A stretch of 64,000 nucleotides of DNA from Centroberyx gerrardi (lineage: Eukaryota; Chordata; Actinopteri; Beryciformes; Berycidae): the NCBI RefSeq assembly GCF_048128805.1, contig NC_136020.1:6841653-6905652 (forward strand), given 5' to 3'. Shown piece after piece: positions 1 to 22,516 of the stretch. The notes under the pieces are model-generated. The model did not search any database and was not told where the DNA came from. It saw only the letters and a list, made by a program, of their open reading frames with translations. Made by a program: the position numbers and the translations under genes. Position 1 is the stretch's first letter. Each line of letters starts with the position of its first letter.

Positions 1-163
1 GCTATGATCAAAACAGTCATTCTTCTACATTCTCTAATTGTGTAAACTTCTTGTAAATGAAAAATAATGTTGAAGTTTAACAATTCGTCAATTTGCATGG
101 GGACCCCCTGGAATCCCCTCAAGGACCCCTGGTGGGCCCCGGGCCCTACGTTGAGAACCACTG
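1..163. mobile_element. hAT-type transposon end (partial, runs off the window)
   Basis: The GC-rich stretch ends in GTTGAGAACCACTG at about 150-163. Read on the other strand this is CAGTGGTTCTCAAC, a terminus typical of hAT/Charlie-like elements. It is followed by CTCTAGTA, which fits the preferred hAT target-site pattern around CTAG. The other end is outside the window, so the target-site duplication cannot be confirmed. It is probably a non-autonomous copy, since no transposase frame is visible. Confidence 0.5.
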
Positions 164-3100
164 CTCTAGTATAAAGCAGGAAACTGAAATTCGGGGTGTC
201 CTTTTGAAAAAAAAAACAAAAAAAAAAAAAAAAAAACCAAATGGATGAAAACTGATGAAGCCCCCCCAACCACTTCTCCTCCAACATAACCAAAAGAATA
301 AGTAGTAAAATTGGTGAGTGTAGTAAAATAGACCACAAGGTCATTCAAAAGACAATTGTGCGCTTAGGTTGAGGAGTTGAAGAGTGTGGAGAGATTGTAT
401 TTCAGGGCTCGCTCCAAAATCTGTGTCCTGAGATGCACTGAATCCTGAGTGCATGGAGATCAATGGGGAAAGATTGTATGCTTTCCAGAACCTTCCTGGT
501 CCTTGAGGTTATTCAAACATCTTCATGTTGCACTTCTTTATTCACCGTATCACCATGTAATCCCAAATTAGGTAGCACAGCTCGGAAGATAAAGAGAGTG
601 TTTTTAATGTATCCTGAGCTTTGCATTTTAGAATAATTGCAACTGGATGATACATCCGTATTCGCATTGATAATTGGCTTATTTTTTATGGCTTGGTTAC
701 CCACCGCTGCCCGAGCTCCTCTGCACACAATTTCGCTCTGATTTATTTGAACTCCAAATCTTGCAAGCTTGCACACTGCAATTGGACCATTAGGGCGAGA
801 TAATTGATCCTGTATTAGTCATCGAGAGGGATGAAATAACATCCAGGATGGCAACCACCCTGCTCCTCATTTCAATCTCCAACGTCCGCTGAACACCGGC
901 CAGTGGGCCAATTTATCAGCGCAAAGGGCTCGATTGTTGTCCTACACACCCATTAAAAAGTGCTGACAGTGAGTGAGAGCTCCGCGCTGTCACTGAGCAT
1001 CCTCCGAAGAGCTGAACACGCAGCTCTCTCCTCGGGGGGGGGGGGACACCACGCCCCCGCTCTGTTTGCCTTGGCAGGGCCTACCACCTTTTAGGAAGTA
1101 TCACTTTGTCATTCAGCGCACGGTTTCATTCTGATGCACATGCAGAGCCTCACTTTTGAGTTATACGGCTTCATCCGTAGCCAAGACAGTCATGCATGCC
1201 TTATAAGATTTGCACATGCTTAATAGAGACAAAAAAACCCTGCTTTGTGATTATCTGCTGTTTATGCGTCTGAATCCACGGGGTTTCTCATAAAGCACGT
1301 CTCATTCTGCAGGGAGTTCACCAGTGTGATATTGCGTAATAATGTCTTTACAAGATGATGACGCTGCCCCGGAGACCTTGGGAGAGTGTGTGTGTGCATT
1401 GCATGAAAGAACTCACCAGCCATTTCCATAATGTTGACAAGTGGTTTATTCAGCAGGAATGGTGAACAATTTGTCAGTATTTTAAACGTTTTCTACAGAA
1501 GGCAATCGAGCACCATAAATAACAGCGCTTTAATCAAACAGTTTCTTGGACAGTGAGCTTATGGAAATTACATTTTTCTCATTAAACACTTTCATAGAGT
1601 CATGACGATATCATTAACTCCCACATTTTTAGATTTGATTTCATTTGAGACTTCATTATTTGGGTGATGAACAGAACTGTTTGTTGGTTGCTGTAGCTTT
1701 CTTCCTCGGTGCTCCAAAGGTACCAGACATATTGAGGGACTTTCGCCTGGCTCACTTTGATTTCTATTTATAACACAAGCTTTATTTCGGGGGACCGGAG
1801 ACAGTGTCTGATGGGCATATTGCAGCTGTAGTGCAGTTCAAATGGGGATGGCATCAATCAGTACGTTATGATCTGGTCAACAGTTTGGTTGACTATAATA
1901 ATGTTGAGTGAGGCTTCGTTTTCATCAAAAAGTCTTTGGTATGTACCGTATATCTGAAGACTTGGGAGGACCAGAGTTGTTTGCCAACAGCTTCGTTTTT
2001 TCATTTCAGTCGCCAGGTGAACTGATAGGAGGATTTGTAAGGAATGGATATCAAAGCACATGCACTAATTCCCATTTGAGAACCGTTGATCATAATAGAT
2101 ACAAAGCACTTTTAAATGAACTGGTGGAAACAAAGATTGAATCGACTGTGTCACCGACGAATGCATGGTTTCCGGACGAAATAAACACAACTCCTGGCTT
2201 ATTGGTAGAATGTTTTGCGATGGTCAATATCTTGTTCGGCGAGCTGCGTGTACACACACATCTCAGGACAGACAAAAGCACACCATGACTTTTAACAACC
2301 TCAATACAATTGGAAGATCACAGTTCACAGTACTTTTGTCAAGTTATTTGGCATAGGGATCTATATTGAGAAAATAATTTAAAAACAGTAGAAAAAATAG
2401 CATTTTGCCTTCTTGGGACCACAACATGATATTTTTTTTTTCCATGCATTCACAGATTTCACACAGATACATTTACTCGCTTACACTACTACCTTATTGA
2501 AACAGCTTACAAATAAAAACACTATTAAAATGGTGGCCACAAGGCTGTGCAAAAGGGAAGACCTCCAATGTAAGCCCTGCCATCTCTCTGTCTTAGCCAT
2601 CTCTTGCAAGTAACAAACTACAAAATAGCACCATTATACAGTGGATAGGATTTTCTTAATACAGTTTATGTTATATGAAACCGTCATGTACAATGAATGA
2701 TAGTAGAAGAATGCATAGGATAACATAAATGGGAGTACTGTTTGATTATACACAGGCAGAGGAGGCAGAGCCAGAGATGAGATGTCTTGGGAGGTTACTG
2801 GGACAATTTGACCGTCATCCACATGGAGGCTTGTGCAAACAGCCATTACTGTCAATCCCCATGCAAGGACTTCTCAGAACTGGCTTTTCACGGAGCTTGT
2901 GTTTGTGTGTGTGTGTGTGTGTGTCCGCGTGTGTGTGCTTGAACCTTGCTCGCGGTTGCACAACTCTCATTTACACTGTGGGTGTTTGTGTGTGTACTGT
3001 GTTAGAACTCCAGCTTAACTTCATCGTGAGAGCGTCGTTCTCGAGTGTCTTTTTTCGGGGTGCGCGGTATTCGCCGAATCGTGTTGATCTCGTGTTTTTT

Positions 3101-4093
3101 TCTCGAGTGTGGCCCGCTTTTGTCGTTTTGTTGCACTGTCACCATGACGGAAGGCAACGCAGTCCAAGTGACTTCTGAAGTAGCAAAGTTCTCGGCCTCC
3201 CTCCCTAAACTAACAAAATAATACAGGCCAAAATAAATCAATCATTAATCTTCCCTGTCTAGGTGGCTATTGTTAGAGTCGCCCTGTCTTCTGCATCAGG
3301 CCTCGGTTTTAACAGATTTGAGAAAGTGTGCTGAGAATGTCAAGGTGGTTTTCACTGTCGGTTCTGCAAGAGAACAAGAAAAGGATTTTATCAAGACGGC
3401 GCGCTCGTCGCTGTGGTTCGGTCCAGGACTCGGACTCACTGTGGACTCAATTTGTGTGGCTCGCGCTTCACCTTGAACTCAGCGGTCCTCGACTCAGACT
3501 TGTGTGGACTCAAATGTTGGTGACCGGACTGGTGACGAATATCGGATTTGGCCGTGGTGGCGGTTTACAAAAACAAATGTGAAAAAAAAAATTACCTTTT
3601 GCCTCATTGCCGTTATTGAACTTATCTTATTCCACTGACTTCTGCCAAATGCACTTTGAATCCACTGAACGACCCACTACTGTCAACCTAACAAGCACCA
3701 CTGACCGGCCGGGCAACTTTCGTTCAATTCAGTTTGTTGTTCCTGTTTTTGAAAACCGACTAAAGTATAATGTTAATTTGCTCTAGTGCTGCACTTCCCA
3801 CATTTCCTTCAAATCCCCTGTAATGGTGCTTGATCTGCTGTTTGATCTGTTTGGATTGCAGACTTGGTCCTCAGGTTCTCAACACTTCCTGAGGCTTAGG
3901 AGGGATTTGGACTGGACTCAAACCTTTCAGGGACTCCACTTAGACTGACCTCCAACATTTCCATCGTGACTCTGACTTGGATTCAGCCACTGAGAATTAG
4001 GGATTTGACTTGGACTCGAGGTAAAATGACTTGACTATGACACAAGCTCTGGTGATGAACTGCCTGGCTGCATTCAAGCCTGTTAAAGCAGAT
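164..4093. other. Intergenic DNA downstream of igf1
   Basis: No coding exon could be supported here on either strand. The stretch holds an A-rich tract near 205-237, a G run near 1035 and a (GT)n tract near 2900-2939. A short open frame starts with a good ATG context at about 3144 on the plus strand, but it ends after about 25 codons and was not recognised. Part of this DNA could be extended igf1 3' UTR if distal polyadenylation sites are used. Confidence 0.5.
2898..2939. repeat. (GT)n microsatellite
   Basis: GT dinucleotide run with one CCGC interruption, in intergenic DNA beyond the igf1 3' end. Confidence 0.85.
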
Positions 4094-4720
4094 TTTATTA
4101 TTTTTTTTGGAATATCCTCAGTAATGCATGATGCATAACACCGATGTAGCCATCGTTTTGGTCACATTTGCCACATTTTGACACGAGATCTAATCAGATT
4201 GAATGGGGATAGTAATTGTTATATGTGACTCGGTGAAAATGGATCCTGTCTTACCGAAGGGAGTGACTGGCCAAACCTCTCGGTAAGATTTACCTCCTCA
4301 ACGTTCGGGGGGACAGGACGGACCACTGATTCTCACACACAGCCTGCCGCTCTCTGATTGGCCGAAGCCCAGGCGCGTTCCCACCTTCCCGGAGCCAGGG
4401 GATGCTGCAGCTCACACATGGAGGTATAATAAGCTCTTGTTCGTGTCTCAGCAGCTAAACTAGTCTGTTACATTGCATTAACAAAGAATTCCTCCCAATA
4501 TGGAATGGTGCAGTGTATAAAATAATCAGAATATCCCTCATCAACAGCACTTAACTCTCATCTCTCAGGTTTTCTATCATTTTGTAGAGCTTATCGGACC
4601 ATCGTTAGCATCCTCTTTGTTTTGTTTTACAGTGAACCATTCCACAGGGGTACCAGGTAAGGCCACTCCCTTCTCTCTTCCCAAGTCGCTGGGCATTTGT
4701 CCATTCGCTCGGCTCGTCCC
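4094..4720 (-). other. igf1: igf1 3' UTR (minimum) with candidate poly(A) signal
   Basis: The stop codon is at 4721-4723. The first AATAAA on the minus strand after it is at 4099-4094, about 620 nt downstream, within an A/T-rich context. Vertebrate igf1 transcripts commonly use several polyadenylation sites, so the true 3' end may lie further down. The end is inferred from the hexamer only. Confidence 0.4.
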
Positions 4721-16487
<11,767 letters not shown>

Positions 16488-16565
16488 CCCCACGGGTCTC
16501 CGCACGACAAAGCCCGGCGAAAATGAACTTGTTTGAAGTCATTAAAAAACGGGGAGAAAGAGGAT
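16488..16565 (-). promoter_or_regulatory. igf1: igf1 5' UTR and proximal promoter side
   Basis: Immediately 5' of the ATG the minus strand reads GCGGAGACCCGTGGGG, which I recall as conserved fish igf1 leader sequence. The transcription start cannot be fixed from sequence alone, and no convincing TATA box was identified close by. Confidence 0.45.
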
Positions 16566-17881
16566 GAGATGCGGGCAATGTCACATCTCAATATTCCGAC
16601 TTTGTTCCATTGCGCAGGCTCGTTTTGGAGAAGTGAGATTTAGCGAACAGGAGACGGATTTAGAGAGAAAATCCCTCACATTTATCTACATTACACAGAC
16701 ATTTTCAACAGGAAACAGCTGGGGCAGCATTTGCCTCCAACTCGTCCTAAGTTATTCATTAAGGATTTTGGGCACATATTCAAATAACGTCATTTCTCTT
16801 TTTTTCTCAGAACGGGATTGAATTTTGATCTCTTTAAGACTTGGTTAGTAGTTCAGATCAAGATAGAACAAGCGGTGCTGCCCCGCCGACACAGCTCACA
16901 CTATATTTTATGTGTTGAAAGCTCATGTTGGTGAAGTTAAACACTGGCAGTTATGATATGACTGTTGTTTCTCGTGCGTAATTTGGCTGCCTGGGCTGCC
17001 TCCCGTCTCTATATCCTATTTGATTAAAGGTGAAGTGAATCATTTAAAAAAAGTTTGCCATTACATAACTGTCAATCACAACTGCACTAGTAACATGAAC
17101 TACAATGCATCCAATTACATAATAAAAAATACTTTTTGTGCATGTGAAAAAGAAGAATACTATCTGCATGGGAGTGAATTGAGTATAGCAAGGTGTGGCA
17201 CTCCACACCTAGCTTTTAATAATTGTAATGGAAAGATTAGATGAAAGTACCCAGAAATTTATTTGGAAGCAATATCTGGAAATAAATTCCCATCACTCAG
17301 CATTCAGAACCAGTGTTCTCTGTAAGCTGTGTGCCTCTGTGCAGGGTTGTTTGCTGTCCTGCAGTTTATCCCATTGACCAAATACAAGTATCTTGTCAGT
17401 TATCAGTCATTGCTCCAGTTTTCCCCTGAAATTCAGTCGATATAAGCAGGATTGGAAATGTTGGTGGCAAATAATATTAGATCTAGGGACTTTGCCACAT
17501 CTGAGGCTTTAGTGAATTGACTGACTGATCTGAAAAAAAAAAAAAAACAGAAGATAGCGTGGAAAAATATAAAAACACCTTGCATGATGTATGATTTTAA
17601 TTCCATTTACTCCATATGGGATGTCTGTAGACAGGGACATACAAGCACTCTGACTGATTGTTTGTCCCTCCATGTGTATGGCAACAAACACTTTGAGCCA
17701 CTTTGGTCCTGACATGCTCAGCCAGCTGTCTTGTATACTGGTGGCTGGACAAACACCTGATGGCACTCGCTATGCAGTTTGACAAGCTACGGACCCAATG
17801 TTCCCACTGTGATACGGGGAAACGGCAATGACAGACCACTGCCTTGTGCAAGGGCTTAAGGAGGGCTGTTTTCAGCAGAGA

Positions 17882-17965
17882 CAGGATATCAACACTGATC
17901 CAATCGCTAAACAGGAGATCAGTGCTGACCCAATCATAAACCAGGACATCAGCACATATCCCGGC
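17882..17965. repeat. 30-bp imperfect minisatellite, about three units
   Basis: Units begin CAGGATATCA (17882), CAGGAGATCA (17912) and CAGGACATCA (17942), with exact 30-bp spacing and moderate divergence. The third unit decays after about 18 bases. Confidence 0.8.
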
Positions 17966-18420
17966 TTGCTTGGGCAGCGCAAGTGCATCACAAGCAAGGT
18001 CAGATCCAAAGGGAACCGAGGCTAAAGACACGCAACAACACCTAGTTGGCCTAAAGTGGGTCAAAACACAAGCCCGACCAAATGTCCCCACATGACATGG
18101 GCAGTACTGACTCCCTGACGGCACAGAGACTACAGGGGCCATCAGAATTGAATTAAAGCTAAATGAAATCTGTAGATTAATCCACATTTAACTCATCCTA
18201 TGATTTTGAGCATTGCATGTTTCTACATGCACATGCTCCAAGGCATAGTGTCAAGCACTGAGTAGATTCTCGGCGGTTTCAGCCCAGTTCACTAAGATGA
18301 CATCTGCAGCCAAAATCCCAGCTCATCGCCAAATCTTTTATTGTGTGTGTTACGGGTCCTTTATGGTTTACCTACAGCTCCCAGCTTTGGGTTCATTGCC
18401 AAGAATGCAACTCCATGACC

Positions 18421-18424
<4 letters not shown>

Positions 18425-18468
<44 letters not shown>
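18425..18468. repeat. (GT)n microsatellite
   Basis: Uninterrupted run of about 21 GT units. Confidence 0.95.
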
Positions 18469-18469
<1 letters not shown>

Positions 18470-19181
18470 ACATCTGACTTATCATACTATCAGGACTGCG
18501 GCACGGAGGCAAGATGCACACCGAGCGCCGCGCGTCTCTATTTGCACTCCCTGATGAATTGCGTCATTGTCAGGAGCTGCTGATACAACATGGAATATGA
18601 TGAGGCTCCTCTGATTAGAGGGACAAAGCTGCTTTCAAACCGGAGGATGACCTTGTTTGCATCAGATCAGGGACGCGGTCGATCACTGATGCCAATAAGC
18701 CTCTCCGTCGGTAGCTGCTCTCTGATGTGAAATTATCTCATCTTTCTTTGTCCCTTGATGATTGCAGATTATAAAAACAAGCTACCGTGTAAATGCTTTA
18801 TCACAAAGTTCCCTGTTATCACTGCCGCTGTGGTCTGGCAGTATTGATGATGGGAGTCTGCTGATGCAGTACATCTGCTTGATGCGGTAGCAGGCAGGGG
18901 GGCTGACCTTCCCCTGTTCGCCGGCTCTAATGCCCAGTGCACAGAACTGTCCTGCTGCCAGTTTTCTCTCTCCCTCTCGCTGACTCTTTTCTCTTTGGTT
19001 GCAAGACTTTTAGTCCCCCCCGCCCCCACCACCACCTCCAACCCCCCCTACCCCCAACCCCCCCCCCCCCCCCCCCCTCCTGCAGCCTCATCTAAGGAGA
19101 CGTCCGCCCCAGTGAACTCATTGACCAGGAAAAGGCTTGTTTTCACTCCCAGGGCTTCTGCTGTAGGAAGGAGAAAGTGTT

Positions 19182-19536
19182 CACTGCAAAAAATGTCCAT
19201 ATAGGCAAGTCAGTTAGTTTAGTATTGAGTCATATGTTTCTTAAAACAAGTTGCAAAAATCTGCCAGTGGGATAATTTCACTTTCACTTCAACTTTTTTC
19301 TTGAATCAAGTGCCATTTTCCTGATACCAGTGGAGTGACCTGCCTTATTCTGCCTTGATTCATATTTCATGACACTTGGTTATGGAACATTCTTGAAACA
19401 AATGAAACTGCCCTGGGAACAAATGGAATTATCTCACCCCATTGGCAGAATATTTCACTTGTTTTTTTAAAAACTTGAGATTTGAAATTTGAATATGACA
19501 CTAAATGACTTGTCAAGAGGGACATTTTTTGCAGTG
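19182..19536. mobile_element. CACTG-ended MITE (EnSpm/CACTA-like), 355 bp
   Basis: The left end CACTGCAAAAAATGTCC matches the right end GGACATTTTTTGCAGTG as a perfect 17-bp terminal inverted repeat. TT flanks both sides. There is no open frame, so it would need a transposase in trans. Assignment to CACTA/EnSpm rests on the CACTG terminus. Confidence 0.75.
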
Positions 19537-19830
19537 TTGACAGCATCCCGTCTAGTCTGGCCTGCCAAACAAATGTCAAAGGGATATACAGAGATACAGA
19601 CAGCGGTTCAGAATACAAATGAATGGGAGTGGATGAAAGCGAGAGACAGATAGAGAATTAGTGTGGATGAAGGAGAGATAAAGCCTGGTTTTGCAGACCT
19701 GCACCAGTCCATGTACACCACAGTAGTGAGGGAGGCTGTGTGTGGGGATTGCAGGGCTGGTACCCAAGATAGGAGGGAATGTGTGAGGCTGGAGATATGT
19801 CTGGGCACACACACAGGTTCAAATGAGGAC

Positions 19831-19866
19831 ACACACACACACGCGCACGCACACACACACACACAC
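19831..19866. repeat. (CA)n microsatellite
   Basis: CA run with two CGC interruptions. Confidence 0.9.
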
Positions 19867-22253
19867 GCTTGATTAGGAGAGCAATCCTTCTCTATTCTCT
19901 TGATTAGTCTGAGGTTTTTTCCAGCTCAATGGGTTCTCTGTGTTATATTTCCTTCTCTATCCATTGACTTAAACAAAAAAGCTTTGCAAAAACAATGAAA
20001 GCAGGGTATCTATTGCAAGTGATTGTAGGGGTAATTTGTGATTTTTTTGTATATTACTTTCCCAAGCTTAGTGGTTAAGTGGAATAGGGTGTGGTACTGG
20101 TGTATGGGAGTTTGTGTGTGGTACTGATGTCCATGTTTTTGGTGCGGATTTGTTATCAAAGCCCTTTGGTGTGCCATACAGTGTTCATATGGAAGAAATA
20201 AAGGTGCGTCATGGAGCAGAGCGAGAAATGGGGTGCTTGTTTTGATATGCTATGTTTCCTTAGTAACATGTAGGGGTCACATTATTTTGGCAAAAAGGCC
20301 AGGAAATTCCGTGGTGCCTGTTGATGATCAAACCCCATTTTCAAAACATCTCTCAGACAGTTTAACTGTTTATGATCGCTGAACCTGCTGGATTATTGTA
20401 AGGGAGAGTTGAAGAAGTAGCTCAGAGTTCACAGAAAGATTTTCAACAAACCGTACTTTATTACATCAGTTTCTCAAGAAACTGCATTTGGAGGCCATAC
20501 CCCCCATTTCCTAGCAGTGAGCACAGTGGAGTTGTCCCTGACCCACATTCTCAGTGTGGATTCCCAGTAGCAAAGCCGCTGGTTGTTATTTACTGTATGT
20601 TTCTCTGTTACCAATGCATTCTGTGTGGTGTTTCATGATTGTGCCCTATTCCGTGCGCTGTATCATTTGCGGTGTTTCATTGACAAAGGGATATCTTACT
20701 GTGGGATTGATAAAGTAACACTACAACATATCTGTGACACTACGGTAGTCTTGAGACCTGTCAGAGCGTGCAAACATTCCCTCCATTACAAAATCTAGGA
20801 ATGTCCCACTGAGTCAGTAACAAAAACACAAAACAAATACTTGAACAATAGCATGTACATGTAATTATGGTCTTAATATGTGGTTTCAGTAAACACAACT
20901 AATGCTGGAAAGAAAACCAAAGAGGCAAGCCAAATATCAAAGAATTTACAGATTCGGTACTTTTTAGTGTTACTGATATTGTAGCAAGCTGTCTGTCCTA
21001 CTCAGCTTTACTCCAAAATGTGCTCCCTTATACCGCAATTAGAGTTGGACGAGTTCCTGTATGAGGTACATCTTAAAGTTACCAGACAAAGCATTCAGGG
21101 ATGTGTACTGTTTGGGCTGTTTACTTATCCCACGATGCAGAGTGGTTTTGGGGGTAAGGGCCACTGCTCTCTGGCTGGCTGTTTGGCTGGTTGGTGGGGC
21201 TGGGGAGTGGGTGCGGTGCTCCTCTGCCCACCGCCTGGCACAGGGAAGCCTATGTCTAGGAAGAGAAAACTTTGCCAGGCCTCAATTACGGGGGGAATAA
21301 TCCAGGACACACTGAAGCAATTACAGCCCCATATAAATCAATATGCTTTGGGTTTAAAAAGTGATCTGCTCCCAACACTCTGGAGAGGCTCTGACTCAGT
21401 TCGCCTTTGATTTCTGAGATGAGAGCAGTTTCTCTGGAACTGGGCAGAGATGCTGCTCGAGCTGCTGTGCTGAGGTTTTAGCTGGTCACTCAGATTGAGT
21501 TTACAATCAGGTGACAAGGGACTGTGGCTTCAGTTTCAGGTTGGAGCAGAGCAGAGTAAATATCGATTTCCAGACAAAGAGCACGTCAGCACAATTGTCG
21601 GGAAAAGCAGGGCTGAATAAACTGAAAAACTGCAGCAATCAAGTTTCATTGCAGACATCGCTTTCAATGTTCAATGCGTCTTTAATGAGAACTGAAATGT
21701 GGATACTAATGATACAATATTCACAGTGTATTATTTATGTATCAGGAAGCCTGCAGAGGAGTCAAGACCCTCTAGCACAAGCTGTGGCAGCAGGGGGCAA
21801 TATTCACAACTTTCCCTCCCCTGTGGAGTGCTGCTGTTCAGCACTGCTCCCCATCATCACTACTATACTGCCATCTTATGGTCGAAGAAGATTACTGCAT
21901 TTGTGAAAACACTGGGCAAGGTGGTAAAACCTCAGGCTATACTGTAGTTACACCTAAAATAGCTTGTTACTAAAGGACAAAACAGAATGTGGCATCAATT
22001 CTATGAATTCCACATTTAGTTCATCTAACACATCATACACTTTTATAAGATTCCTTATGACTCCCAAGACAAAGTTAAGGTATGTAAGAATGTATTATAG
22101 CTATATCCCATAGTAGTAGTGACTAACTGACATTTCAGTGAGTTTACTTTATAAATTGTTTCATCTAATGTTCAACTTACTTATGTTAGATGGCCAATAT
22201 ACTTTTGTCTCCCTTAAAAATGAACAATAATCAATTATTACATTCAAGGTTCA

Positions 22254-22516
22254 TTTATTTCAAAAGCCATGTCAGCAAAAATAATTAACTGGATTCCAAT
22301 ATATACATCCCTTTCAGAACATGTGAATCAGCAATATAACAATGCAACAAGGAAAGATAACTGATTTACAAATTAGCCAAAATCAAAATAATGAAAAGCA
22401 AATTAAGAACCAAGAAATCAAGTCTTTTTGGTGAAATGATCACACTACAAGCCCATAAATTATCACAGACATCCGAAAAGATAGAAAGAACAACCTACAT
22501 GAAAATATCAGGATTA
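22254..22516 (-). other. 3' UTR of the TIN2-like zinc-finger gene
   Basis: The stop codon is at 22517-22519. The first AATAAA on the minus strand follows at 22259-22254, giving a short 3' UTR of about 260-280 nt. The limit is inferred from the hexamer only. Confidence 0.5.

Larger units (their letters stand above)
16566..22253. other. Intergenic region between the zinc-finger gene and igf1
   Basis: About 5.7 kb upstream of igf1 and downstream of the zinc-finger gene, expected to hold the igf1 promoter at its low-coordinate side. No coding exon was recognised. The longest open frame (18187-17597, minus, 196 codons) has no familiar motif. The region carries a 30-bp minisatellite, a (GT)n tract, a C-rich tract at 19015-19078, a CACTG-type MITE and a (CA)n tract. 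Confidence 0.5.

Noticed and set aside
3002..3241. Short frames near 3.1 kb, including a plus-strand ATG with good context (MTEGNAVQV)
   Set aside because: Ends after about 25 codons; no donor, homology or repeat family could be assigned.
17597..18187. 196-codon minus-strand open frame upstream of igf1
   Set aside because: No recognised domain, no convincing splice partners. Kept only as part of the minisatellite finding.
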